Below are positions 52,441 through 60,296 of a stretch of 64,000 nt of DNA, piece by piece (the stretch's first letter is position 1; each line of letters opens with the position of its first letter). Source of the DNA: Devosia sp. MC521 (GTDB taxonomy: Bacteria; Pseudomonadota; Alphaproteobacteria; Rhizobiales; Devosiaceae). The stretch lies in assembly GCF_014127105.1 (NCBI RefSeq), contig NZ_CP059902.1:1-64000 (forward strand). The letters run 5' to 3'. The notes under the pieces were generated by a model. The model had not been told where the DNA came from. It saw nothing but the letters and a program-made list of their open reading frames with translations, and searched no databases. The position numbers and the translations under genes are program-made.

Positions 52441-53033
52441 TGTCCCGCATGAAAAACATCCGCGTCCTCCTTTGGGCCTTGGTTGGCACCGCCGCTCTGA
52501 CTGCGACCGGACTTTATGTTTACAACGCCAATCGGCCTGCCGTTACCGCGAGCTTTGGTGCCGGGGACTATACGCTCGAAGCCGGGAATGGAGATAAGTT
52601 CACTTATGCCTCCCTCAGCGGCAATCCATCCATGCTGTTCTTTGGCTTCACCCATTGTCCCGATGTTTGCCCGACAACTCTGGCGGAAATGACCAGCTGG
52701 TACGAAGTTCTTGGCCCTGAGGCGAAGGATTTGAAGGCCTATTTCGTGACCGTTGACCCAGAGCGGGATACGCCACAAGTGGTCGCTGACTATGTGTCGT
52801 GGGCAGAGCCTGTTGTCGGCTTGAGCGGTTCGCTCGAAGAGATCGACAAGTTCGCCAAGGCTTGGGGTGCATTCTACGAAAAGTCGCCGCTCGATAACGG
52901 CGACTACACGATGAACCACACCGCATCGGTGTATCTCATCAATGCCAATGGCGAGTTTGAAGGCACGATTGCCTATGAAGAGGGCGGCGCAACCGCTATC
53001 GGCAAGCTGAAAAAGCTGCTCGCAAAGGGCTAG
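52440..53033 (+). CDS. Sco1/SenC-type copper chaperone
   Basis: A 197-residue thioredoxin-fold protein anchored in the membrane by an N-terminal helix (VLLWALVGTAALTATGLYVY). The copper-binding motif is THCPDVCPTTLAEM, and the conserved His is in NHTASVYLI, giving the two Cys plus His ligand set of Sco. VDPERDTP is also typical. It delivers or reduces the CuA site of cytochrome c oxidase. It is coupled to PCuAC. Confidence 0.95.
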   Translation: MSRMKNIRVLLWALVGTAALTATGLYVYNANRPAVTASFGAGDYTLEAGNGDKFTYASLSGNPSMLFFGFTHCPDVCPTTLAEMTSWYEVLGPEAKDLKAYFVTVDPERDTPQVVADYVSWAEPVVGLSGSLEEIDKFAKAWGAFYEKSPLDNGDYTMNHTASVYLINANGEFEGTIAYEEGGATAIGKLKKLLAKG

Positions 53034-53046
53034 AAATTTCGACTGT

Positions 53047-53080
53047 AAAAAGGGCGGCCAGTTGGTCGCCCTTTTGGTTT
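53047..53080 (+). terminator. Terminator of the copper-chaperone operon
   Basis: AAAAAGGGCG pairs with CGCCCTTTT over GCCAGTTGGT (with inner GCCA/TGGT pairing), followed by GGTTTT. It lies just before the end of the convergent dadA-like gene. Confidence 0.85.
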
Positions 53081-53087
53081 TCGATCG

Positions 53088-54338
53088 CTAGTGCAGGAAG
53101 CGCTCCATGCGGAATGGCGCGATGTTGATCGCAGTAGGCTCTCCGGTCATCGCCTGCGCCAGAAGTTCGCCCGTTGCTGGGCCGAGGGTGAACCCGTGGT
53201 GAGCGTGGCCAATGCCGACATAAAGCCCGTTATGACGTGGAGCTTTGCCAATGATCGGCATCATATCGGGCGTGCAGGGGCGCGCGCCCTTCCAGGGTTG
53301 CGGATCAACGCGCTCGCCGAGCGGGAAGATTTCACGCGCTTTGGCGTCGGCTTTGGCCAGCTGAACGGGCGTTGGTGCTGCATCGCGCAGCGCAAACTCC
53401 GCACCCGTCGTGATGCGCACGCCGCGCGCCATGGGCGCCATAGCGTAGCCGACCTCGGGGTCGAGCAGTGTGTGCCCAAGGGTGGCATTGCCCTCAAGCG
53501 TATAATGCATGTGGTAGCCGCGCTTAACAAAAAGCGGCAGGCGATAGCCTAAGGGTTCGAGCACATCGGGTGCCCATGGGCCGAGCGTGACGACAGCCTG
53601 CTTGCCGGTGACGGTCGTGCCGTTGACCTTGGTCGACCACACGCCTGCACTCTCGGAAAGGTCGGAGGCCGCGCCCTTGATGAAGGTGCCACCCATCGCG
53701 CGGAAGAGCTCAAAATAAGCTGTCACGAGGGCACCCGGGTCGCTCACCGTCCACGGGTCTGTCCAATGAATAGCGCCGACGATTTTGCTCGTGACATAAG
53801 GTTCGATGGCGCTGAGTGCGGCGTGATCGACGACTTTGTACCCGACACCAAACAGCTCGTTATCGCGCTTGGCTTTGGCCGCTTCTGCCTGAAGTTTTTC
53901 GGGCGTGCGGAAGGCCAAATACCAACCCTCGCGCTTGATGAGCTTTTCTGCATCGGGCCCGGCGGCGTTGATTAGATCGGAATGGGCGTCAATTGAGCGA
54001 CCGATGAGCGGCGCATAATTTTCCACCACACGGCGATAGTGTTCGGGGGAGGATTCCCACCAATAGCGGAGCAATGGTGGCGCCAGCTTGGGCAAGGCAA
54101 GAGGGGCATAGCGAGCCGCAACGGAGAGATGAAGGCCCACTTGAGCCAATGTGTGCAGATCACGTGGGAAAGGGTGCGGGCGAACGCCCTCACGCTGGAT
54201 GATGCCGGCATTGCCAAATGAGGTCTCGCGGCCCGGGTCATTTTTATCAATGATGGTGACGCTTCGGCCGCGACGCAGCAGATGGATCCCAGTTGAAATA
54301 CCAACAATACCAGCACCAAGGATAATGACGTCGTTCAT
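53088..54338 (-). CDS. dadA: FAD-dependent D-amino-acid dehydrogenase-like oxidoreductase
   Basis: A 416-residue DAO-fold flavoprotein. The FAD motif IILGAGIVGISTGIHLLRRG is near the start. NDPGRETSFGNAGIIQREGV resembles the DadA family. C-terminal GKAPRHNGLYVGIGHAHHGFTLGPATGE completes the fold. D-amino-acid dehydrogenases oxidise D-amino acids to keto acids and pass electrons to quinones. Substrate not determinable; a sarcosine- or glycine-oxidase-like role is possible. No alr/racemase is next to it. Confidence 0.9.
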   Translation of the reverse strand: MNDVIILGAGIVGISTGIHLLRRGRSVTIIDKNDPGRETSFGNAGIIQREGVRPHPFPRDLHTLAQVGLHLSVAARYAPLALPKLAPPLLRYWWESSPEHYRRVVENYAPLIGRSIDAHSDLINAAGPDAEKLIKREGWYLAFRTPEKLQAEAAKAKRDNELFGVGYKVVDHAALSAIEPYVTSKIVGAIHWTDPWTVSDPGALVTAYFELFRAMGGTFIKGAASDLSESAGVWSTKVNGTTVTGKQAVVTLGPWAPDVLEPLGYRLPLFVKRGYHMHYTLEGNATLGHTLLDPEVGYAMAPMARGVRITTGAEFALRDAAPTPVQLAKADAKAREIFPLGERVDPQPWKGARPCTPDMMPIIGKAPRHNGLYVGIGHAHHGFTLGPATGELLAQAMTGEPTAINIAPFRMERFLH

Positions 54339-54480
54339 AATGCCCGCCTTTCAATAGCCCAAAGCTAGAGCAAATTTTTCTCTTCTGCCACTCGGAGGGC
54401 GTAGAAAAAGACTATCGCTCTGTGGCTGATCTTGCCGGGTTTGGAGAAGAATAAGGCGCGGGCTGAAGTTGACCAAAGGA

Positions 54481-54507
54481 AAAGCCCGTGGCGATTACCA
54501 CGGGCTG
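54481..54507 (-). terminator. Terminator of the YegP-like gene
   Basis: On the minus strand AGCCCGTGG pairs with CCACGGGCT over six bases, followed by TTTTCC. It is 30 bases past the stop. Confidence 0.85.
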
Positions 54508-54537
54508 AGAAGTGTTCCGTCCGTGACAGGTGTGAGC

Positions 54538-54903
54538 CTATGCTTCAGCCACGTCTGCGTCTGGGCCGCGTTCTTGCAGCGATTTGATCGCGTTTTTAGC
54601 AGAAGCTTTCGAGGTATAGGTCTCGGTGCGGACCATGGTCTCGCCATTGGAGGCGACGAAGCGCACGAAATGCTGGCCGTCCTTGGAGGCCACGATTTCA
54701 AAGCGATAGCCCGAGCCGGTCTCGTCTTTGGACAGATCGACCGTTGGTGCGGCTGGCGCGTTTTTCTTCAGGCTTTCAATGGCGCTCTTGGCCGAGGCCT
54801 TTTGCTTGTAGTTTTCGGACCAGAAGATTTTTTCCGAATTATAGGAGAAATCAAATTTGAACTGGTCGTTGGCTGCGCCGGTAATATTGAAACGATGTGG
54901 CAT
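54538..54903 (-). CDS. YegP family (DUF1508) protein, two repeats
   Basis: A 121-residue cytoplasmic protein with two DUF1508/YegP repeats: FDFSYNSEKIFWSENYKQKASAKSAIESLKK and FEIVASKDGQHFVRFVASNG with TYTSKASAKNAIKSLQE (both given in short parts: KQKASAKSAIESL, TSKASAKNAIKSL). The two-repeat form is about 110 residues in E. coli YegP. Function is unknown; often found in stress conditions. It is a single-gene unit with its own terminator. Confidence 0.92.
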   Translation of the reverse strand: MPHRFNITGAANDQFKFDFSYNSEKIFWSENYKQKASAKSAIESLKKNAPAAPTVDLSKDETGSGYRFEIVASKDGQHFVRFVASNGETMVRTETYTSKASAKNAIKSLQERGPDADVAEA

Positions 54904-54961
54904 GACGAAATGTCCCCTCCGTGAGTCGGCCTCGTAAGACTAGCGCAGGCTAAGTTGTTGG

Positions 54962-55264
54962 TCAGCCCTCGATTGTGGGCGCGCGGACGCTGTCGGTATG
55001 GCCGAGGCTGCGTTCCGGATCAATCCGATCGCGCACCATTTGCTTGAGCACGCGACTATCGGGAAATCCGCCATTGGCCTTGCGCTCCCAGACGAGATCT
55101 TGCCCGAAGTGGATCTCAAATATGCCGCCGGTGCCGGGGATAAGCGTTACCGAGCCCAACGTGTCACTAAAGGTCGAGAGCAGTTCCTGCGCCATCCAGG
55201 CCGACCGCAGCATCCAATTGCATTGGGTGCAGTAGGTGATGGTGATCGCAAGTTTTTCAGACAT
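54962..55264 (-). CDS. SelT/SelW/SelH family protein (Cys form)
   Basis: A 100-residue thioredoxin-like Rdx-family protein with ITYCTQCNWMLRSAWMAQEL, the CxxC redox motif near residue 10-13 in the Cys form (no selenocysteine), and FPDSRVLKQMVRDRIDPERSLGH at the end. It is thought to be a thiol oxidoreductase. ATG 55264 (MSEKLAITITYC) is preferred over an upstream extension to 55294. Confidence 0.9.
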   Translation of the reverse strand: MSEKLAITITYCTQCNWMLRSAWMAQELLSTFSDTLGSVTLIPGTGGIFEIHFGQDLVWERKANGGFPDSRVLKQMVRDRIDPERSLGHTDSVRAPTIEG

Positions 55265-55393
55265 GGTGTGCTCGGTGCTGTTTGGGTGAAACATGCCAAA
55301 TCGGGGTCGGGCTGGGTAGGAGCAAATTCGGGTCGCAAAAATCTTGCTTGGTATGAATACTTAGGGTGTAGTGGACCTCGCGGGGAGGCGTGC

Positions 55394-56305
55394 ATGGCAT
55401 TTGGGGTGTTCATACATAGAGCTGACTCGGTATATGATGACCTGCCAGCGGAGAAGTATCAGTTTCCGGCTATCTATTTAAAGCGCGCGGCCCAATTTGA
55501 AGGCGATTGGATCGTCTATTATGAGCCGACCAAAGTGCGCAATTCGCGCGGCTATTTTGCTATTGCTCGAGTTAGTAAGATTGTCTCCGACCCGAGCGCA
55601 GAGGGAATGTATCTCGCACTGATTGAACCGGGGAGCTATTGGGAATTCCCAAACTCGGTCCCGTTTGCGGACGCTAATGGGGTGGTCGAGAGCGGGGTGC
55701 TCAATGATGCAGGACGTATTTCTGGTCGCGCGCAGTCTGCCGTCCGTCCAATATCAAAATCTGATTTCGACGCGATCCGAGAGCGCGGCCTCTGGGGCGT
55801 AGGCGATGAACTTCCGCGTAATGACGGAGATTACGCCAGTGTGGACGAGAACGAATTTGCAGAAGCGTACCAGGCGCCGTTTGCTGGAGAGTTTGACCGC
55901 GAGCAGGTCATTGTTTCAGGCAAAAAATGGCGCCGCGATAAGATCTTCAGGCAGTTGATCCTGAAAGCCTATGACAAGCGCTGCGCCATTACGGGAATGA
56001 AATTGATCAATGGCGGCGGTCGTGCGGAGGTGCAAGCTGCTCATATCAGGTCGGTCGATCAAAAAGGTCCCGACAGTGTCAATAACGGCATGGCACTATC
56101 TGGAACCGTCCACTGGATGTTCGACCGAGGGCTCATCGCGGTGGAAGATGACTTGTCGATTGTCATCTCCCGTCATGTGAATGACCGCGATAGTGTCGAA
56201 GGCCTTATCAATCGTACAGGTCGTTTGGTTGGCCCTGTGCTTGGCCGCGATAGGCCGCACCCCGCCTATCTCGCGTGGCACAGAGAGCATCGTTATAAGT
56301 GCTAG
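55394..56305 (+). CDS. HNH endonuclease with N-terminal EVE/PUA-like domain
   Basis: A 303-residue two-domain protein behind a strong GGGGAGG ribosome binding site. The N-terminal part (about residues 1-150) has FPAIYLKRAAQFEGDWIVYYEP and RGYFAIARVSKIVSDPS, a beta-rich pattern like EVE/PUA-fold readers of modified bases. The C-terminal HNH_2-type domain (about 190-280) has RCAITGMKLINGGG, His217 (AAHIRS), Asn230/231 (SVNNGMAL) and His240 (VHWMFDRG). This makes it a candidate modification-dependent (type IV-like) restriction nuclease. The reader identity is inferred. It stands alone, with no methylase next to it. Confidence 0.82.
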   Translation: MAFGVFIHRADSVYDDLPAEKYQFPAIYLKRAAQFEGDWIVYYEPTKVRNSRGYFAIARVSKIVSDPSAEGMYLALIEPGSYWEFPNSVPFADANGVVESGVLNDAGRISGRAQSAVRPISKSDFDAIRERGLWGVGDELPRNDGDYASVDENEFAEAYQAPFAGEFDREQVIVSGKKWRRDKIFRQLILKAYDKRCAITGMKLINGGGRAEVQAAHIRSVDQKGPDSVNNGMALSGTVHWMFDRGLIAVEDDLSIVISRHVNDRDSVEGLINRTGRLVGPVLGRDRPHPAYLAWHREHRYKC

Positions 56306-56315
56306 GCCCTTCCCC

Positions 56316-57212
56316 CTAAAACCCCTTGAGCATGGATTGTTGGAGCCCGATGGCGGCCATGGAGCCGGCGTGGGTGGAGATGGTCACTGAATGCATGCCG
56401 GTGGCGAGGTCGCCGGCTGCAAAGATGCCCGGGCGGGAGGTTTGCTGCATGCCTTCTACCGTGATCATTGAGCCGGTAAATGTTTCGCTGGTGACCAGAC
56501 CCAGTTGCTCATGAAGATTGGCTGAAGGGCGGTTGCGCGGATGGGCGAAAAGCGCGTCGAGAGCGAGCGTTTTGCCATTGTCCAGCGTCACGGCTTTGAC
56601 CGTGCCATTGACCTGATCGATAGCGCTCAACTTGCCATCTTCTATCGCAATTCCGGAGGCCAAAATTTTATCGCGTATTTCGGGCTCGATCTGATGCCCA
56701 TCGAGAATGAGGGTCAACTGGTCAGTCCAATCGCGGTACAGCGCCAGAGCATGCAGCGCGGGCGCGCCAGCATAGAGTAGGGCCCAACGCTGCCCGGCCA
56801 CTTCATAGCCGTGGCAGAAGGGGCAGTGGATGACAGTTTTGCCCCAAGCTTCGGCAAAGCCGGGAATGGCTGGGAATTCGTCGGTAATGCCATACGCGAG
56901 CAGCAGGCGACGGCTGGTGATTGTCTCGCCCGCGTCTGTGGTCACGGTGAATGCGTCGGGCGCGCCGGAAGCCGTTTGGGCCTTGGCCGCAATCAGTTTT
57001 ACCGTGGGATAGGTGGCGAGCTGTGCCCGTGCTGTCGCGAGAATCTGCGACGGTGGCACGCCGTCGAAGCCAAAAATATTATGCGCCTCGTGGGCGTATC
57101 GATTGCGATTGAGACCAGTGTCGAGCACGGTGACTTGGCGGCGACCGCGACCCAGCTGCAAGGCGGCAGCAAGCCCCGCAAAGCTGCCCCCGATGATGGT
57201 GACATCTTCCAT
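56316..57212 (-). CDS. Thioredoxin-reductase-like NAD(P)/FAD oxidoreductase
   Basis: A 298-residue flavoprotein of the TrxB-like class: FAD motif TIIGGSFAGLAAALQLGRG, C-terminal FAD motif IFAAGDLATG. The redox-site position has HCPFCHGYEVAGQ, so a CxxC is present. The NADPH-binding GxGxxA-like glycine motif is degenerate (WALLYAGAPALHAL). It follows the Rrf2 gene by 29 bases and is in the same operon. It may reduce a thiol or act on an electrophile; a specific partner is unknown. Confidence 0.9.
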   Translation of the reverse strand: MEDVTIIGGSFAGLAAALQLGRGRRQVTVLDTGLNRNRYAHEAHNIFGFDGVPPSQILATARAQLATYPTVKLIAAKAQTASGAPDAFTVTTDAGETITSRRLLLAYGITDEFPAIPGFAEAWGKTVIHCPFCHGYEVAGQRWALLYAGAPALHALALYRDWTDQLTLILDGHQIEPEIRDKILASGIAIEDGKLSAIDQVNGTVKAVTLDNGKTLALDALFAHPRNRPSANLHEQLGLVTSETFTGSMITVEGMQQTSRPGIFAAGDLATGMHSVTISTHAGSMAAIGLQQSMLKGF

Positions 57213-57241
57213 GATAAACTCCAGAGTTAAATGTGACAGCG

Positions 57242-57676
57242 CTAGAGGGTCTTGAACCCGGCGCTTATCGCTTCTGTCGCCAAATCGCTGAGACGAGTGC
57301 GGGCAAGCCGCGCTGACAGCAGCGTTTCGGCGTCTTCAAGAAATTCGTGCATGACCCGGTCAACGGAGCGCACAATCGCGCAAGAGCAGTCGCCCGGATC
57401 GCTTTCGGTGCGGACGAGAAGACGCTCGCCCAAAGCTTGATAAATGTCGCGCAAGGTGATCTCGCCTGCGGGGCGGGAGAGGCTCCAGCCACCGGTCGGT
57501 CCCTTGCTGGCCTTCACGATATCGGCGTCCCGCAGCTCTCCCAAAATGCGGCGCACTACCACCGGGTTGGTTTGTAGGCATGTCGCCAGATCCGCCGAGG
57601 AGACGGTTTTGTCTGGCTGCGCCTGCAAATGCACCAAGGCATGGAGGGCGGTGGAGAGACGACTGGAACGCTTCAT
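57242..57676 (-). CDS. Rrf2 family transcriptional regulator
   Basis: A 144-residue Rrf2 regulator with the winged helix SSRLSTALHALVHLQAQPD and LATCLQTNPVVVRRILGELR. GGWSLSRPAGEITLRDIYQAL is the family signature, and the cysteines GDCSCAIV (two Cys in C-x-C) could bind an Fe-S cluster or sense thiol stress; there is no third Cys in the region, so full [2Fe-2S] or [4Fe-4S] binding is doubtful. ATG 57676 is preferred. A palindrome overlaps its start, so it is probably autoregulated. It drives the flavoprotein downstream. Confidence 0.92.
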   Translation of the reverse strand: MKRSSRLSTALHALVHLQAQPDKTVSSADLATCLQTNPVVVRRILGELRDADIVKASKGPTGGWSLSRPAGEITLRDIYQALGERLLVRTESDPGDCSCAIVRSVDRVMHEFLEDAETLLSARLARTRLSDLATEAISAGFKTL

Positions 57677-57712
57677 GTAACTTTTATAGTTACATATAAG
57701 GGCTAGCGTCAA
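57676..57712 (-). promoter_or_regulatory. Rrf2 promoter and palindromic operator
   Basis: TGTAACTATAAAAGTTACA (minus strand, 57694 to 57676) is a 7-5-7 perfect palindrome ending at the first base of the ATG. A -35 box TTGACG lies at about 57707-57712, 18 bases before a -10 TATAAA (57688-57683) that sits inside the palindrome. The predicted transcript start is at or near the ATG, so there would be no leader. Confidence 0.7.
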
Positions 57713-57716
57713 GGGT

Positions 57717-57745
57717 CAAAAAAAGACCCCGGGCGAACCCGGGGT
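57717..57745 (-). terminator. Terminator of the Gfo/Idh gene
   Basis: On the minus strand ACCCCGGG pairs with CCCGGGGT over TTCG, followed by CTTTTTTT. It separates the Gfo/Idh gene from the Rrf2 promoter. Confidence 0.9.
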
Positions 57746-57785
57746 TGAGGCTGGGAGAGATGGAGTGAAGTGACGAAAAGTCTGC

Positions 57786-58913
57786 CTACCCTAACCGTCC
57801 ATTCGTCAAGCTGGACGCTAGAGGTTCCGGCCGCTCGACCGGCGTCTTGATGAAGACGGTACGGTTTTCACGAGCCGAAATTTCAAAGGCTTCCATGACT
57901 TCAAGAACATGGAGGGCCAGATCGCCATTGGCACGGTGTGGGCGATTGTCCAAAATGGCTTGCGCCATATCGGCGACGCCGAGCGAGCGATAATTGCCGT
58001 CGGCATAAGGTTGCTCGACAGCAACGTTGGTCCAGGTTTCGTCGCGACCGCGTTTGCGCAGTTCAACCTCGCCGCCGAAGAAATTCGGGTCTGGGACAAT
58101 CAGTGTCTGTTCGGTGCCGTAGATTTCGAGCGGCACATGCTTTTGAGCGGCGACGTCAAAGGACATGGCGACCTGCACGATTGCGCCACTGGCAAAACCC
58201 AAAGAACCGGTGACGTGTGTGTCGACCAGTACGGGCATTTTTTGACCGTTCTTGGGAGCTGAGGTGATTGTGCGTTCGTTGCGGAGGCGCGAGCTCATGC
58301 CCACGACACGCTCGACCGGCCCCAAAAGATTGACGAGATCGGTGATGTAATAGGGGCCCATATCGAGCATGGGGCCGCCGCCGATGTCATAGTAAAAAGC
58401 CGGATCTGGATGCCAGCTTTCGTGGCCTGGGCATTGGAAATAGGCTGTGCCACCAATGATGGTGCCAAGCGCGCCGCTATCGATGACAGCACGCGCCTGC
58501 TGATGCGAACCGCCCAAGAAGGTATCCGGAGCAGAGCCGATACGAAGACCGGCCTTCTTGGCAGCGTTGAGAAGGGTTTGGCCTTCTTCAAAAGTGATGC
58601 CGAAGGGTTTTTCGGAATACACATGCTTGCCAGCGAAGAGGCATTTTAGCCCCAGATCGACATGGGCCCTTGGAATGGTGAGGTTAATGACGAGCTGGAT
58701 CTCGGGATCGGCGAGCAGCGCTTCAATGCTTTTCGCTGCGAGCCCAAACTCGTTGGCGCGCGCTTGAGCCGCTTCCGGACGCACGTCAGCCAAGGCCTTC
58801 ACGTTCAATACCGGAAAGCCGGATAGGCCATCTTTGCCCAAGATTGCCTTCAAATAGGCCGACGAAATATTGCCGGTACCGATAATTCCGATACCCAGGC
58901 TCTTGCCCGACAT
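57786..58913 (-). CDS. Gfo/Idh/MocA family oxidoreductase
   Basis: A 375-residue NAD(P)-dependent sugar or inositol oxidoreductase. The Rossmann motif GIIGTGNISSAYLKAILG starts the protein. The dinucleotide-binding region EKPFGITFEEGQTLL holds the conserved Lys of the EKP motif. The C-terminal domain is an all-beta Gfo/Idh sheet (TGSLGFASGAIVQVAMSF). The start follows GGGAGGAG. No transporter or other sugar gene is next to it, so the substrate is unknown. Confidence 0.92.
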   Translation of the reverse strand: MSGKSLGIGIIGTGNISSAYLKAILGKDGLSGFPVLNVKALADVRPEAAQARANEFGLAAKSIEALLADPEIQLVINLTIPRAHVDLGLKCLFAGKHVYSEKPFGITFEEGQTLLNAAKKAGLRIGSAPDTFLGGSHQQARAVIDSGALGTIIGGTAYFQCPGHESWHPDPAFYYDIGGGPMLDMGPYYITDLVNLLGPVERVVGMSSRLRNERTITSAPKNGQKMPVLVDTHVTGSLGFASGAIVQVAMSFDVAAQKHVPLEIYGTEQTLIVPDPNFFGGEVELRKRGRDETWTNVAVEQPYADGNYRSLGVADMAQAILDNRPHRANGDLALHVLEVMEAFEISARENRTVFIKTPVERPEPLASSLTNGRLG

Positions 58914-59098
58914 AAGCGCACTCCTCCCAGATGTACGTACGTCAACCTAACCAAGCGCAATGTGTTCGGGAAGGGGTATTGTATGATTTTTGTATCGTTT
59001 TCATCACCCGTTCGGGCAGCGAGAAAATGACGCCATGCTTTTGGCAGTTTACTGCCGGTGCGAACTGCGCGACGCTTGGATGAGGTGAGGGAGATGCC

Positions 59099-60163
59099 AT
59101 GCAAGGGATCACATTATCGCGCCGGTTCTATGAGGACTTGGTGGCTCCGTTTCTGGCGGAGCGAGTGCCGAACATGCCCTATGCCGCAGCGTTGTTGGGA
59201 TTTGGCTCCGACGTCTTGGGCTATGACGATGAGATGTCGCGCGACCACAATTGGGGCCCGCGGGTCCATATTATCGTCAGCGAGGCCGATTTTGACGCGC
59301 ATGCGCGCGCGTTGGTCGTCGGTTTCATCGCCCACGCGCCGCAGAGCCTGCATGGCGAGCCTATCGCGTGGCGATCGCGCCCGCATCCGCCCGCCAACCG
59401 TCGTTGGGCTGCTGGTGATATGGGTCACGGGCTGGAGGTCCACACCCTAGCTGGGCGCTTGGAGGATCATTTTGCGCGCGGCGATATCAATTGGACCGCT
59501 AGCGACTGGTTGGGCGTTCCTGAACAAAAGCTCTTGGAGTTTTGTGGCGGCGCAGTGTTTCGGGACGACGCTGGCACGCTCACCGCTGCGCGCGACGCGT
59601 TGGCCTATTTGCCCGATGATGTGTGGCACTATAAAATCGCCGCGCAATGGGCGCGGATCGGGGAAGAACAGGCCTTTGTCGGGCGCACCGGGATGAATGG
59701 GGATGATCTTGGCTCGCGCATTATTGCGGCGCGTTTGGTGCGGGACGTGATGCGCTTGGCCTATCTGCTGGAACGGCAGTATGCGCCCTATGCCAAATGG
59801 TTCGGCACTGGCTTTGCCCAACTGACAGTTTCCGACAAGCTTAGACCTGTGCTGGAGCGCGTGTTGGGCGCAAAATACTGGGGCGAGCGCGAAAGTGCCT
59901 TGGCGGACGCGTATCTGCTGATGGCGCAATTGCAAAAATCCCTCAACATCGCCCCGTTTGACGGAAAGATTGGGCCCTATCACGAGCGTGGATTTCAAAC
60001 GATCAATGTGGAAGCGGCCGTCGAGGCGGCGCTTGCCAAGATTGGCGATAGTACCCTTCTGGCGCGCTTTCCCTTTGGAGGGATCGATCAGCTCTCCGAT
60101 GCCACCCCTGTGCTGGATCGTGCCGCTGTCTCACGGCGGGTGAACTCGGCAATCGAAAACTAA
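59099..60163 (+). CDS. DUF4037 (nucleotidyltransferase-like) protein
   Basis: A 354-residue protein with an N-terminal nucleotidyltransferase-fold part: LLGFGSDVLGYDDEMSRDHN, where GS and acidic residues match the NTase motif, then a DUF4037-specific region (WGPRVHIIV) and a helical C-terminal half (IIAARLVRDVMRLAYLLERQ). ATG 59099 follows GAGGGAG. Activity and role are unknown. No toxin-antitoxin partner is visible next to it. Confidence 0.85.
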   Translation: MQGITLSRRFYEDLVAPFLAERVPNMPYAAALLGFGSDVLGYDDEMSRDHNWGPRVHIIVSEADFDAHARALVVGFIAHAPQSLHGEPIAWRSRPHPPANRRWAAGDMGHGLEVHTLAGRLEDHFARGDINWTASDWLGVPEQKLLEFCGGAVFRDDAGTLTAARDALAYLPDDVWHYKIAAQWARIGEEQAFVGRTGMNGDDLGSRIIAARLVRDVMRLAYLLERQYAPYAKWFGTGFAQLTVSDKLRPVLERVLGAKYWGERESALADAYLLMAQLQKSLNIAPFDGKIGPYHERGFQTINVEAAVEAALAKIGDSTLLARFPFGGIDQLSDATPVLDRAAVSRRVNSAIEN

Positions 60164-60164
60164 A

Positions 60165-60193
60165 ACGGCCCTCTTTGGGGAGGGCCGTTAAAT
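60165..60193. terminator. Bidirectional terminator
   Basis: ACGGCCCTC pairs with GAGGGCCGT over a six-base loop. It can end the DUF4037 gene (+). The minus strand reads into TTTTAGTTTT, so it also ends the micro-operon at 60197-61267. Confidence 0.8.
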
Positions 60194-60196
60194 AGG

Positions 60197-60271
60197 CTAG
60201 GTCACGAGAAAAATAATAATGATCAGCCAAATCGGCACGCCGAGAAGCCAGAGAGCGAGACCTTTGAACAT
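60197..60271 (-). CDS. 24-residue membrane peptide (micro-operon, third gene)
   Basis: A 24-codon frame with a near-perfect AAGGAG ribosome binding site nine bases before the ATG. The product starts MFKGLALWLLGVPIWLI and continues with a run of Ile and Phe, so it is one hydrophobic membrane helix with a short N-terminal charge. It ends before the bidirectional terminator. It lies 25 bases downstream of the four-helix protein gene. I recall similar short peptides in other Gram-negative genomes but know no function. Confidence 0.7.
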   Translation of the reverse strand: MFKGLALWLLGVPIWLIIIIFLVT

Positions 60272-60296
60272 GGTGTTCTCCTTGTTTCTTTAAGCG

